A DNA stretch of 23,457 nucleotides from Dehalococcoidales bacterium (GCA_018399795.1 JAGYOC010000010.1:1-23457); one strand, 5' to 3'. Numbered from the stretch's first letter, positions 14,280 through 22,972 are shown. The notes: generated by a model from the sequence alone, not told the origin. Numbers and translations: made by a program.

Positions 14280-15830
14280 CTATTTGGCATAATCCACCGC
14301 CCTGGTCTCCCGCAAGACGATAACCTTTATCTGGCCGGGATACTGCAAACCCTCCTCTATTTTTTTCACGATATCCCGGGCAAGCCGCATGGCGCCGACA
14401 TCGTCGATTTCCTCCGGTTTGACCAGAATACGTATCTCTCGACCGGCCTGAATGGCGTAGGATTTTTCCACTCCCTTGAAGCCGGTGGCGATGTCCTCGA
14501 GAGCCTTCAAACGCTGCAGGTAACCCTCCAGTGATTCGCGCCTCGCTCCCGGCCTTGCGCTGCTGATGGCGTCTGCTGCGGAGGCGATAAAACCCCAGAG
14601 ACTGGTGGTCCCGGTCTCGCCATGGTGTTCCGCGATTCCCCTGACCACCTCAGAGGACTTATCCCACTGCTTCACCAGGTCGGCACCAATAGCGGCGTGA
14701 GTCCCTTCCACTTCGTGGTCCACGGCCTTGCCGATATCGTGCAGTAATCCCGTCTTTTTCGCTATGGCCACGTTGGCCCCCAGCTCACTGGCAATCATAC
14801 CGGATATGTGAGCCACTTCGATGCTGTGTAACAGGACATTCTGGCCATAGCTGGTCCGGAACTTGAGCCTCCCCAGCAGCCTCAAGAGCTCCGGGCGCAG
14901 ACCGGTTACGCCCACCTCGTAGGCAGCCTGCTCTCCGGCACTGTACACCTCCGCCTCAACCTCTTCCCTGGACTTGTTGACCACCTCCTCTATACGTGCG
15001 GGATGAATACGTCCGTCCAGTATGAGCTTGGTCAGTGCCTGCCTGGCCACCTCACGGCGCACCGGGTCAAAACTGGACAGGGTTACCGCCTCGGGGGTAT
15101 CATCTATAATTAAATCAACCCCGGTCGCCTGCTCCAGGGCCCTGATATTGCGGCCCTCCCGGCCAATAAGGCGGCCCTTCATATCATCGTTCGGTATGGA
15201 CACGCTGGTTACCGTGGCCTCGGCAACCACATCGGAGGCATAGCGCTGGATGGCCTGGGACAGAATCTCCTGAGACTTCCGGTTCTCTTCCGCTCTCAGC
15301 TCGCTCTCCCATTCCCGTAGCCTCCGTGACGCCTCGTCCTTTATCTCTGCTTCCACGGCATCCAGAAGCGTTTTTTTGGCCTCGTCGGTGGACATACCCG
15401 AAATCACCTCCAGCTGTGCCAGTTGCTTGCCCCTGGCTTCCTCCAGCTGGGTACGAATGGACTCGATCTTTTCCTCTTTTTTGGTCAATTCGCGTCCGCG
15501 ACGATCCACATCATCCAGTTTGCGTTCCAGAGTCCCTTCCTTCTGTATCAAACGGTTCTCGTTCTTCTGTAACTCCGTGCGCCTTTCGCGGCAGTCCGCT
15601 TCAGCTGCGGATCTCAGCTTTGTCGCCTCCGCTTTGGCCTCGTTAACCACGTCCCTCGCCTTATGTTCCGCTTCAGTCTGAATCTGGGCCGCCTTTTTCT
15701 CGGCAAGACGCATCTCCCGGTTCAGTCGAAACCTCCGGAAAAAGAAGACGAAAGCCGCCCCAGCCACCCCACCAATAATGAAACTGAAAAGGATGGTTAA
15801 TATATTTATCGCTCCCATGTTTGTTGGCAC
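14280..15830 (-). CDS. rny: Ribonuclease Y
   Basis: The membrane-anchored endoribonuclease that starts mRNA decay in many bacteria. At 516 residues it has the standard layout: one N-terminal transmembrane helix (about 8-31), a long charged coiled coil (about 35-190), a KH RNA-binding domain with the GREG loop (223-226), and an HD domain with His335 and His364-Asp365 ([18 protein letters not shown]). The C-terminal domain is complete. I kept the GTG at 15830 because GAGAGG lies 7 bases upstream; the ATG four codons later is an alternative. Confidence 0.96.
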   Translation of the reverse strand: MPTNMGAINILTILFSFIIGGVAGAAFVFFFRRFRLNREMRLAEKKAAQIQTEAEHKARDVVNEAKAEATKLRSAAEADCRERRTELQKNENRLIQKEGTLERKLDDVDRRGRELTKKEEKIESIRTQLEEARGKQLAQLEVISGMSTDEAKKTLLDAVEAEIKDEASRRLREWESELRAEENRKSQEILSQAIQRYASDVVAEATVTSVSIPNDDMKGRLIGREGRNIRALEQATGVDLIIDDTPEAVTLSSFDPVRREVARQALTKLILDGRIHPARIEEVVNKSREEVEAEVYSAGEQAAYEVGVTGLRPELLRLLGRLKFRTSYGQNVLLHSIEVAHISGMIASELGANVAIAKKTGLLHDIGKAVDHEVEGTHAAIGADLVKQWDKSSEVVRGIAEHHGETGTTSLWGFIASAADAISSARPGARRESLEGYLQRLKALEDIATGFKGVEKSYAIQAGREIRILVKPEEIDDVGAMRLARDIVKKIEEGLQYPGQIKVIVLRETRAVDYAK

Positions 15831-15939
15831 CTTTACACCTCTCTTCTGGTAACAGCCCGGCCATTAACCAAGGACTGAAAGGATACCACTTCAATACCTT
15901 TGGCAGTTCTGGGTCTATTTCTTGCCCTAATTACCCGAA

Positions 15940-16566
15940 CTAGTCCTTTATTTCCTGCCATAACTGTTCCACAGTGTTATTTATTACCTGATAGGTAAAG
16001 CCTCGCTGGCCGAGATAGCTGGCCAGACGATGGCGAAAAATCCGGTATTCTTTTCCCCGCAACCGGTGCGCCCTGGTTGAAGCCGCCCGGTAGGCATTAT
16101 CTTCGTCACTGATCTCGCCCACCACCTGCTCGATTACTGCCTGGTCAATCCCCTTGCGCCTCAGCTCAAGTCCGATCAGCCACTTGCTGCGCGGGCTGAA
16201 TAGCTGCCGGTCATTTATCCAGAAGCGGGCAAACTCAAGGTCGCTTACCAGCCCCTGCTCCTTGAGCCGGTCGACCGTTTCCTCGATACTCTTATTGTCG
16301 AAACCGTAACGGCCAAGCCGCTCCCGTACCTCGAATTCACTCCTGGGGCGGTAGCTGAGAAAACTCACGGCGGCAGAGAGACATCGCATCCGGGCATCCT
16401 TCCGCGATAATGCCTCCATCTGCCCCTGGGTCAGCTCCCGGTCAACACCGAGCCCTTCATCGGCAACAATCTGAGCTGCCAGACTGAAGGCGAACTTCCC
16501 TTCGACATATACGTTCACCCTCTCCTTCCGCCCCCTTCCCATTCTCAGAGCAGTAATCCTGCCCAT
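15940..16566 (-). CDS. recX: Regulatory protein RecX
   Basis: Small helical protein that binds RecA filaments and usually limits their activity. The tandem three-helix repeats of the family are evident: LSYRPRSEFEVRERLGRYGF, then LVSDLEFARFWINDRQLFSPRSKWLIGLELRRKGI, and a C-terminal repeat ending in RLASYLGQRGFTYQVI. With the ATG at 16566 it has 208 residues. The frame extends 7 codons upstream to a TTG, but MGRITALRM is the more natural beginning. It sits 112 bases downstream of recA, the classical arrangement; a T-rich run in the gap (about 16586-16591, minus) could give partial termination. Confidence 0.92.
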   Translation of the reverse strand: MGRITALRMGRGRKERVNVYVEGKFAFSLAAQIVADEGLGVDRELTQGQMEALSRKDARMRCLSAAVSFLSYRPRSEFEVRERLGRYGFDNKSIEETVDRLKEQGLVSDLEFARFWINDRQLFSPRSKWLIGLELRRKGIDQAVIEQVVGEISDEDNAYRAASTRAHRLRGKEYRIFRHRLASYLGQRGFTYQVINNTVEQLWQEIKD

Positions 16567-16678
16567 CGCCGGTACCACCCCCACCAAAAAATAAAGGCCA
16601 AAGCCCTCAAGCCTCAGCCTCTACAGATACAGTATTCTGTTTTATATGCAATTTCCCTGACGGCCGGATTACTTTTTT

Positions 16679-17695
16679 TTATCGACCTTCAGAAATCGCA
16701 GTACTGGTTTCTACGGCTGAGGCTCTAATCTGTTGCTCAATCTCCTGAGCTTGCTCAGGATGCTGCTTCAGGTATTGCTTGGAGTTCTCCCTACCCTGCC
16801 CCAGACGAACTTCACCATAGGAGAAAAAAGAACCAGCCTTCTTGACCAGCCCCAGCTCTAAACCAACATCAATCAGGCCACCCTCCCGACTGATGCCACG
16901 GCCGAACATAATATCGAATTCTGTGCTACGGAACGGTGGTGCCACCTTGTTCTTGACCACCTTGGCCTTAACGCGATTGCCAATCGCCCTGTTCCCGTCC
17001 ATGATCGTCTCAACACGCCTAAGATCTATTCTGACCGAGCTATAGAATTTGAGCGCTCTTCCGCCCGGTGTTACTTCAGGGTTGCCGAAGATAACACCAA
17101 CCTTTTCCCTGAGCTGGTTAATAAACAATACCGCGGTACCAGCCCTTCCGATGGCAGCGGCAAGCTTCCTCAGGGCCTGCGACATCAATCGTGCCTGCAG
17201 CCCGACGTGGGCATCTCCCATATCACCCTCGATCTCTATGCGGGGAACCAGCGCGGCCACGCTGTCAATTACTATGACATCAACCGCGGTGCTTCTGACC
17301 AGCTCCTCGGCAATCCCCAACGCTTGCTCGCCGGTATCGGGCTGGGAGATCCACACATTATCCACGTCAATACCACAATCAGCCGCATACTTGGGATCCA
17401 GGGCATGCTCCACATCAATATATGCTACCGTTCCACCCTTTTTCTGTGCCTCTGCAATGACGTGCTGCGCCAGCGTGGTCTTTCCTGACGCTTCGGGGCC
17501 AAATATTTCGGTTATACGCCCTCTGGGTATGCCACCGACACCAAGCGCCATATCCAGCGCCAGTGAACCGGTCGGTATAGCTTCCACCGGCGCCACTTCC
17601 GACCTACCCCCCATTTTCATCACAGAACCCTTGCCATACCGCTTCTCGATCTGGCTGATGGCTAGCTCCAGTGCTTTCTCTTTCTCCGTGGTCAT
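16679..17695 (-). CDS. recA: Recombinase RecA
   Basis: ATP-dependent strand-exchange protein of homologous recombination and SOS induction. From ATG 17695 it has 338 residues. Walker A is GPEASGKT (66-73); Walker [15 protein letters not shown], the L1/L2 DNA-binding regions and the QLREKVGV segment are all conserved. The frame is open for 94 codons further upstream, but that part has no RecA-like sequence and covers the 3' end of the degV gene. GAGG six bases before ATG 17695 and a promoter directly upstream settle the start. The C-terminus is short and less acidic than in E. coli RecA. Confidence 0.98.
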   Translation of the reverse strand: MTTEKEKALELAISQIEKRYGKGSVMKMGGRSEVAPVEAIPTGSLALDMALGVGGIPRGRITEIFGPEASGKTTLAQHVIAEAQKKGGTVAYIDVEHALDPKYAADCGIDVDNVWISQPDTGEQALGIAEELVRSTAVDVIVIDSVAALVPRIEIEGDMGDAHVGLQARLMSQALRKLAAAIGRAGTAVLFINQLREKVGVIFGNPEVTPGGRALKFYSSVRIDLRRVETIMDGNRAIGNRVKAKVVKNKVAPPFRSTEFDIMFGRGISREGGLIDVGLELGLVKKAGSFFSYGEVRLGQGRENSKQYLKQHPEQAQEIEQQIRASAVETSTAISEGR

Positions 17696-17711
17696 TTTCG
17701 CCTCAAAATCA

Positions 17712-17740
17712 ATAATACCACAGGGTATGGGCCAAAACAA
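17712..17740 (-). promoter_or_regulatory. recA promoter with extended -10
   Basis: On the minus strand TTGTTT (17740-17735), a 17-base spacer ending in TGG, and TATTAT (17717-17712, five of six matches) give an extended -10 promoter. Transcription would start about 10 bases before the recA ATG. No clear GAAC-N4-GTTC or CTGT-N8-ACAG LexA site is visible. Confidence 0.5.
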
Positions 17741-17783
17741 GTAAGGTTCTACTGGCCTGAAAGCCGACAGGTTAGCCGAATTT

Positions 17784-18641
17784 CTAGCGCACAATCTCTT
17801 CGCCATAGAATCCGATGCCGAAAAAACCCGGCCCCAGATGGCTGGCCAGCACCGGGCCCAGCTCAATGAGCTCCAGATCGACACAATTGAATTCCTCTGC
17901 AACCCTCTCTTTGAGCAGCAGAGCCGGTTCCAGATTCTTCGTGTGCACAACATCAACATATATCGGCGATTCTCCACTTATTCGCCTATTCATCATTTCC
18001 ACTATAGAATCTATCGCTTTGGCGCTGGTCCTCGCCCTGGAGAGAACGTGAAGCTCGCCTCCCTCAAATGCAAGGAGCGGCTTTATTTTCAGCACCGTTC
18101 CGAGCAGGGCTCTGGCCACCCCGATACGACCACCCTTGGCCAGATACTCCAGGGTCCCCAGAGCGCCGAAGGCATTCATACCCGCGTTCAATTTTTCGAT
18201 ATATTCCTTGAGCCGTGCGAGTCTGTAGCCCGCTTCCGCAGCCCTGACCGCAGGGCCTATCAGCATTCGAAGGGCCACGGTAAGACAGTCCACTATCTCA
18301 ATTCGGGCCTGGGGCAGCTTGTCCCGGGCCAACCGCGCCGAATTGACCGTGCCACTCAGGCGGCTGGAGATGTGAAGGGATAGAATCGGGTGACCGGCTT
18401 CAGCAAGGCTGCGGTAAATGTGGATGAAGTCATCCACCGGCGGTTGCGAGGTGGTGGGCAACACACCCCTTCCGGCCAGGCGTCGGTAGAAATCCTCATT
18501 GGTGATATCGATTCCTTCGCTATAGACCTCGGCGCCGAATATAACCTTCAGTGGAATAACACTGATGTTGTGAAGCTCTCGCTCCTCTGCCGATACCAGC
18601 GCCGTGCTATCGGTGACAATTCTGACCTCTCCGTTATCCAT
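17784..18641 (-). CDS. DegV family fatty-acid-binding protein (FakB-like)
   Basis: 285 residues. Family marks: VTDSTALVS at the N-terminus, the [12 protein letters not shown] segment, [26 protein letters not shown] and the C-terminal [11 protein letters not shown]. DegV proteins bind a fatty acid and, in organisms with FakA, present it for phosphorylation so that exogenous fatty acids enter phospholipid synthesis; no fakA lies here. The region covering about residues 119-130 ([12 protein letters not shown]) differs from the more usual GxGL-type wording, but the fold looks complete. It lies 17 bases after nadE and 88 bases before recA. Confidence 0.9.
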   Translation of the reverse strand: MDNGEVRIVTDSTALVSAEERELHNISVIPLKVIFGAEVYSEGIDITNEDFYRRLAGRGVLPTTSQPPVDDFIHIYRSLAEAGHPILSLHISSRLSGTVNSARLARDKLPQARIEIVDCLTVALRMLIGPAVRAAEAGYRLARLKEYIEKLNAGMNAFGALGTLEYLAKGGRIGVARALLGTVLKIKPLLAFEGGELHVLSRARTSAKAIDSIVEMMNRRISGESPIYVDVVHTKNLEPALLLKERVAEEFNCVDLELIELGPVLASHLGPGFFGIGFYGEEIVR

Positions 18642-18658
18642 CCACTATCCACCCCGTA

Positions 18659-19387
18659 TTAAATTTCTGCTACCGGCGGCGGCTGACGTTTATGCGCATT
18701 GGCCGCCATCCTGCTCTCAATAATCTCCCTTACATTAGCGGTGGCCTCTCCGGTAAGAAGGTATCGGTCCAGCATATCATAGCCAATGCCCATCTCGTCT
18801 TCGTCGGTCTGTCCAGGCCAGAGGCCGGCCGATGGGGGTTTATCGATGATATCCTGTGGGATATCCAGAAAGCGAGCCAGTTCCCGTACCTGGCTTTTGA
18901 CCAGGTTTCCCAGGGGTAACAGGTCAACCCCGCCATCACCGTACTTGGTGAAGTAGCCCAGAGCTAGCTCGCAGCGATTGCTCGAACCCACCACCGCGTA
19001 ACCAAGCTGGTTAGCGAAGTAGTATAGAGGAGGCATTCTCAGCCTCACCTTCAGGTTTGCCATGGCCAACCTGCCCCGGTCCCTATCCCTCTCTTCAACG
19101 CCCAGAGCCTCGAGCGTTTTATCGAGGACCCCGTCCAGGGCTACTACCCTTATCGGTATATCGAACCGACCGGCAACGGCTATGGCATGCTCGGCATCTT
19201 CTTCACAGCTATAGCATGGCATAACCAATCCCAATACATCCTGAGGAAAAGAGCGCCTACATAGTACCGCCGCTACCGACGAATCGAGCCCCCCGCTCAT
19301 TCCCATCACCACGCCCCGGCAAGCGCTGGCAATGACCTTCTCCCTTATCCAGCCTACCAGAGCACTGGTCAGGTATTCGCAATCCAT
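18659..19387 (-). CDS. nadE: NAD+ synthase, ammonia-dependent type
   Basis: Last step of NAD synthesis: adenylation of nicotinic acid adenine dinucleotide and amidation. The 242-residue protein has only the synthetase domain. The ATP pyrophosphatase P-loop SGGLDSS is at 31-37. Other signatures: ANLKVRLRM, GSSNRCELALGYFTKYGDG, LPLGNLVKSQVRELA and KPPSAGLWPGQTDEDEMG. No glutaminase domain is attached, so free ammonia or a partner would supply nitrogen. GAGGAGG upstream supports ATG 19387. It probably shares a transcript with degV. Confidence 0.95.
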   Translation of the reverse strand: MDCEYLTSALVGWIREKVIASACRGVVMGMSGGLDSSVAAVLCRRSFPQDVLGLVMPCYSCEEDAEHAIAVAGRFDIPIRVVALDGVLDKTLEALGVEERDRDRGRLAMANLKVRLRMPPLYYFANQLGYAVVGSSNRCELALGYFTKYGDGGVDLLPLGNLVKSQVRELARFLDIPQDIIDKPPSAGLWPGQTDEDEMGIGYDMLDRYLLTGEATANVREIIESRMAANAHKRQPPPVAEI

Positions 19388-19451
19388 ATATCTCCTCCTC
19401 GGCTTTATACGGAAGTATAATACCCCCGGGCAGCATTAGCAAAAGCAGCCC

Positions 19452-20576
19452 TCAGCCCTGATCGGCATGCTCTTGCCCGTAGGAGCAAACACCCTTCAGG
19501 CAGCAACCGTTGCAGCGCGGCCTGCGCTGGCAAACCTCCTTGGCCAGGCGAACCAGCAGGGCATGATATTCCTGGAACAACTGGCTGCTTGAGGGCAAAT
19601 TATCCATGAAGAGTGACTGGTAGGCCACGTAATCCCCGCCACGGGGCGCCAGTCCGAGACGGTCTACAATGCGGCGTGTGTAGGCATCAATCACAAAAAC
19701 GGGCTTCTCTGCAGCATATAGGATTATCGAGTCCGCCGTCTCATCACCGATACCGTAAACCGAGAGCAGCTCTTCCCGTAGCTCGGCGGTGTCAAGGGCA
19801 AAAAGCCTCTCCAGGTCGTCGCTCCATGTTCCCCCGAGCCACTTCACCAGTGCGACAAGCTTGAGCGCCTTGGCATTGTAGTACCCACAGGCTCGGATAA
19901 GGGCAGCAATCTCTTCTTGTTCCAGCCGGCGCAGCGCCTCGGGAGAGAGCAGGTGACTTTCTCGCAGGTTGGCGATCGCCTTTTCCACATTACGCCAGGC
20001 CGCCGATTGGGTCAGTATCGCTCCTACCATCATCTCAAACGGGCCGTCGGCAGGCCACCAGTTCTGAGGTCCGTAATGTGAGCTCAGGCGGCGGTATATG
20101 TCCTCGAGTTTTCCTTCAAGATTACGGTGGTCCGTTATCCAGGAGGGGACACGGGCGGCTTCCATACAGTCGCTATGAGGTATATAGGGCTTGATATCAA
20201 TCACAGGTGTACCATCAAAGGCATCAAGCCCTTCCACTACCAGTACATTCCGGCGGCATTCGAGCAACCTGACCGCCATTATCCCCACCGGATTGGGCCT
20301 GTTTGGTGAGCGTGTGGCAAACAGACCAACCAGCGGGTTCTCCCTTCTGCCTCGAGGATGCACCATCATGGAGAGACGGCTTCTATACGCCCGGTGCAAC
20401 CAGTAGAGCACGATGATATGGGAAAAGCCACCGAGGCCTTCGGTCGCTTCGCTGAATGCCTCATCAATAATGATCTCGGATCGCGCCCGCCACGTGCCGG
20501 ACAGGTCCGGACACCCGGGCACCGTTCGGACAAAACCGATCGGTTTCAAATCTGTTCCCACGTCTTCTACTGCCAT
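19452..20576 (-). CDS. Fusion of TrmO/TsaA-like tRNA methyltransferase domain with endonuclease III-like DNA glycosylase
   Basis: 374 residues with two recognisable domains. Residues about 9-150 are a TsaA/TrmO (UPF0066) domain: KPIGFVRT, the FSHIIVLYWLH segment, FATRSPNRPNPVG (86-98) and LDAFDGTPVIDIKPYIPHSD. In E. coli TrmO this domain uses SAM to methylate t6A37 of tRNA-Thr. Residues about 155-368 are an HhH-GPD glycosylase close to the endonuclease III-related/MagIII branch: GAILTQSAAWRNVEKAI, hairpin SVYGIGDETADSI (272-284), catalytic Asp297 (VFVIDAYTRRI) and four cysteines Cys349, Cys355, Cys358 and Cys364 that could hold 4Fe-4S. The Lys expected in Nth lyases is Glu279, so a monofunctional glycosylase is likely. 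The single frame is uninterrupted. The ribosome binding site is weak. Confidence 0.87.
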   Translation of the reverse strand: MAVEDVGTDLKPIGFVRTVPGCPDLSGTWRARSEIIIDEAFSEATEGLGGFSHIIVLYWLHRAYRSRLSMMVHPRGRRENPLVGLFATRSPNRPNPVGIMAVRLLECRRNVLVVEGLDAFDGTPVIDIKPYIPHSDCMEAARVPSWITDHRNLEGKLEDIYRRLSSHYGPQNWWPADGPFEMMVGAILTQSAAWRNVEKAIANLRESHLLSPEALRRLEQEEIAALIRACGYYNAKALKLVALVKWLGGTWSDDLERLFALDTAELREELLSVYGIGDETADSIILYAAEKPVFVIDAYTRRIVDRLGLAPRGGDYVAYQSLFMDNLPSSSQLFQEYHALLVRLAKEVCQRRPRCNGCCLKGVCSYGQEHADQG

Positions 20577-20583
20577 GACGAAT

Positions 20584-20624
20584 TAACCCTGACTAAAATG
20601 TTAACACCACTGGAAGCAGGGTTA
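20584..20624. repeat. Perfect 8-bp inverted repeat around the promoter
   Basis: TAACCCTG (20584-20591) and CAGGGTTA (20617-20624) are exact reverse complements 25 bases apart, with centres 33 bases apart (about three helical turns). They bracket the predicted promoter of the fusion gene, as operator half-sites often do. The intergenic region is shared with the divergent channel gene. Confidence 0.4.
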
Positions 20625-20627
20625 CAA
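20598..20627 (-). promoter_or_regulatory. Possible promoter of the trmO/nth-like fusion gene
   Basis: On the minus strand TTGTAA (20627-20622), an 18-base spacer and TAACAT (20603-20598), each with four of six consensus matches, would start transcription about 14 bases before the ATG. It is overlapped by an inverted repeat. Confidence 0.3.
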
Positions 20628-20698
20628 ACTTCTGCGCATCTCGATTCATCTCCCGATATCTGCCCGCCGATCCATAGAGCACGCTGTCGGCTATAGTA

Positions 20699-20707
20699 TG
20701 CTAAAAT
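20699..20707 (+). promoter_or_regulatory. Extended -10 promoter of the potassium channel gene
   Basis: TG (20699-20700), one base, then TAAAAT (20702-20707) is an extended -10 element; there is no good -35, which such promoters can lack. The start would be near 20714, downstream of the GTG at 20709, favouring the later TTG as the translation start. Confidence 0.45.
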
Positions 20708-20735
20708 AGTGTTTAATCACGAGGACGGTAAAAAA

Positions 20736-21743
20736 TTGAAACCTCGCAAAAGGCTGCTCCAGGGTCTTATAATACTGGCCAGCATCACTGCCGCCGGCAC
20801 CATCGGCTATATGCAAATAGAGGGATGGGCTTTCACCGACGCCCTCTTCATGACGGTAATAACGATATCCACGGTGGGATATGGCGAGGTAAATCCCCTG
20901 AGTGCAACCGGCAGGATTTTTACCATATTCCTGATCGTCGGCGGCGTCAGCGGTGCCGCCCTTATCTTCAGCGCACTGCTCGAATATCTCATCGAGGGAA
21001 GGTTATACACCACCCTGGGGAGGAGGCAAATGAAATCCAGAATAGAGAAAATGAGAGACCATTTCATCCTGTGCGGCTACGGTAGGGTCGGAGAGGACAT
21101 AGCCCGCACCTTTGTCGAAGAAGGCATCTCCTTCATCGTGGTGGACAGCCGTCCGGAAATCATTTCCCGGGCAGGAGAGGCTGGCCACCTATACATCCTC
21201 GGCGATGCCACCAGCGATAAGACACTATCTGAGGCCGGGGTAGAGCGTGCCAGGGGTCTGGTGGCCGCCGTAGATAGCGACGTCGACAATACCTACATAA
21301 CCCTCTCCGCACGCGGGATGCGACCCGACCTTTATATCGAAGCGAGGGCCAGTAATGATGAGGCTGAGATAAAGCTGAAGAGAGCCGGGGCCAACCGGGT
21401 GGTATCCCCCAATAAAATCGGGGCCCGGCGCATGGCAATGCTCGCCATACGCCCCGGCGTGGTTGATTTTATCGACACGGTAACCTACGGTCGCGGCCGG
21501 GAACTGGATATGGAAAATATAATTATCGGCGACAACTGCTCGCTGGCAGGGCAAACCGTGGATGATATCCGCCGGCAGAGCAAGGTTGTTATCCTGGCCA
21601 TAAGAAAGCAAACCGGTCGCCTCGTAACCAATCCGGCCGGCGATACACCTATCGAGGTCGGCGACATGCTCATCGCTATCGGTACCAGGAAGCATATGTC
21701 ATCAATGGAAACTATCTGCGAAGGAGGCAAGACGAGTGAGTAA
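20736..21743 (+). CDS. Two-helix potassium channel with RCK (TrkA-N/TrkA-C) domain
   Basis: Membrane channel of the MthK layout. Numbered from TTG 20736 (335 residues): helix 1 about 8-27, pore with selectivity filter TVGYG (46-50), helix 2 about 61-84, then an RCK_N Rossmann domain starting FILCGYGRVG (110-119) and an RCK_C domain over the last 80 or so residues. There is no voltage sensor, so gating by a bound ligand (ion or nucleotide) is expected. The frame opens at GTG 20709, but that lies upstream of the predicted transcription start and lacks a ribosome binding site. TTG 20736 follows GAGG by 11 bases and gives MKPRKRLLQ, a natural beginning. Its end overlaps argC by 8 bases. Confidence 0.9.
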   Translation: MKPRKRLLQGLIILASITAAGTIGYMQIEGWAFTDALFMTVITISTVGYGEVNPLSATGRIFTIFLIVGGVSGAALIFSALLEYLIEGRLYTTLGRRQMKSRIEKMRDHFILCGYGRVGEDIARTFVEEGISFIVVDSRPEIISRAGEAGHLYILGDATSDKTLSEAGVERARGLVAAVDSDVDNTYITLSARGMRPDLYIEARASNDEAEIKLKRAGANRVVSPNKIGARRMAMLAIRPGVVDFIDTVTYGRGRELDMENIIIGDNCSLAGQTVDDIRRQSKVVILAIRKQTGRLVTNPAGDTPIEVGDMLIAIGTRKHMSSMETICEGGKTSE

Positions 21744-22776
21744 AGTGAAAGTAGGCATTATCAATGTTACCGGGTATGCCGGCATCGAGCTGGCGCGCCT
21801 TCTCTCCGGTCACCCTGAAGTAGAACTCACCTCAATTACCGGGCGCAGCCTGGCGGGTAAGACGCTCGGTAGCGCTTTTCCGCACCTGGCTGATATCGAA
21901 CTCTCTATCTCCGAAAAGCTTGAGGAGGTCGATTTCGCCTTTTCCGCCATGCCCCATCAAGAGAGCGCCAGAGAGGTAATACCGCTTATCGAACGCGGGG
22001 TAAGGGTGGTTGACATAAGTGCAGATTTCAGGCTCAAGGATGCCTCCGATTACCTCAACTGGTACGGGTCTCATCACCCCCGTCCCGATCTGCTGGCCAG
22101 CGCAACCTACGGACTGCCGGAACTGCACCGCAACCAAATCGCTCAAGCCACCCTGGTAGCCAATCCGGGATGCTACCCAACCGGGGCCATACTGGCACTG
22201 GCCCCTGCCGTCAAGCACGGAATAATTACGCCGGAAATCATCATAGACAGCAAGTCCGGCATATCGGGGGCCGGCCGGAGCCTGAGCCTGAAAACACACT
22301 TCCCAGAAGCCAATGAGGATATTGCCGCCTACGCCACGGGAGGACACCGCCATCTTCCCGAAATAGTCCAGGAGCTCGGCCAGCTCATACAGGGGGTATC
22401 CCCGCGGGTATCGTTTGTCCCCCACCTGATACCGGTAACCCGGGGCATATTGACCACCGCCTATGCCCCGCTGGCAAAAGAAAGCTTTATCAAAGACAGC
22501 CAGGGCGCACAAAAAATTCTTGACATCTATCGTGACTTCTACTGTGATGAACCCTTCGTCAGGGTAATCGATTCTCCCCCTCACACCAAGTATTCCTGGG
22601 GCAACAACCTCTGCTACATCTACCCGACCCTTGATAAAAGGACGGGGCGGCTTATTGCGGTCAGTGCCATCGATAACCTGGTCAAGGGTGCAGCCGGCCA
22701 GGCAGTTCAGAACATGAACCTGATGCTGGGAATAGAGGAAACCACAGCGCTCGGTGCCACCGCAATATACCCCTGA
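21736..22776 (+). CDS. argC: N-acetyl-gamma-glutamyl-phosphate reductase
   Basis: Third step of arginine (ornithine) synthesis: NADPH-dependent reduction of N-acetylglutamyl-5-phosphate. 346 residues, full length. NADP-binding VTGYAGIELARLL at the N-terminus, catalytic Cys146 in ANPGCYPTG, then SKSGISGAGRSL and ATGGHRHLPE. The GTG at 21736 overlaps the channel gene's last codons by 8 bases, and AAGGAGG lies 8 bases upstream inside that gene, so translation may be coupled. No other arginine gene lies in the window; the next gene is gyrB. Confidence 0.96.
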   Translation: MSKVKVGIINVTGYAGIELARLLSGHPEVELTSITGRSLAGKTLGSAFPHLADIELSISEKLEEVDFAFSAMPHQESAREVIPLIERGVRVVDISADFRLKDASDYLNWYGSHHPRPDLLASATYGLPELHRNQIAQATLVANPGCYPTGAILALAPAVKHGIITPEIIIDSKSGISGAGRSLSLKTHFPEANEDIAAYATGGHRHLPEIVQELGQLIQGVSPRVSFVPHLIPVTRGILTTAYAPLAKESFIKDSQGAQKILDIYRDFYCDEPFVRVIDSPPHTKYSWGNNLCYIYPTLDKRTGRLIAVSAIDNLVKGAAGQAVQNMNLMLGIEETTALGATAIYP

Positions 22777-22785
22777 TAACCCCCC

Positions 22786-22814
22786 TTTATCAAGCGGCTG
22801 TTTTATGCTATAAT
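22786..22814 (+). promoter_or_regulatory. gyrB promoter, extended -10
   Basis: TGCTATAAT (22806-22814) is a perfect extended -10. TTTATC at 22786-22791 is a weak -35 at 17-base spacing. Transcription should begin near 22821. The -35 lies inside a short inverted repeat TGATAA/TTATCA (22774-22779 and 22787-22792) that includes the argC stop codon. Confidence 0.6.
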
Positions 22815-22822
22815 TATTCAGG

Positions 22823-22963
22823 ATGGTGAACCTGATACTGGGTATAGTTTTGTGCTGTTGTATTAATCCTTCGCCGGCATTTGAGCCACCGCCATCTGCC
22901 TTTTTCGCCTCAACCTCTACTGGGGACACGTCCATTCATATTTCATTGATATCACGGAGGTAA
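22823..22963 (+). CDS. Possible small ORF (46 aa) ahead of gyrB
   Basis: A frame opening MVNLILGIVLCCCINPSP, hydrophobic at its start with three consecutive cysteines, runs from ATG 22823 to TAA 22961-22963. Its ATG falls within two bases of the predicted gyrB transcription start, so it could be translated leaderlessly. No homologue is recognised. A chance frame in a leader is the simpler reading. Confidence 0.2.
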   Translation: MVNLILGIVLCCCINPSPAFEPPPSAFFASTSTGDTSIHISLISRR

Positions 22964-22972
22964 TGACCGTCT

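Noticed and set aside
16567..16678. Rho-independent terminator between recA and recX.
   Set aside because: There is a T-rich run and short GC-rich complementarity, but no continuous stem without mismatch.
17696..17783. Imperfect dyad AGAAC-N7-GTTTT as a LexA (SOS) box upstream of recA.
   Set aside because: Spacing and sequence do not fit the known GAAC-N4-GTTC or CTGT-N8-ACAG sites.
17696..17977. 94-codon N-terminal extension of recA.
   Set aside because: It is not RecA-like, overlaps degV, and a promoter and ribosome binding site lie directly before ATG 17695.
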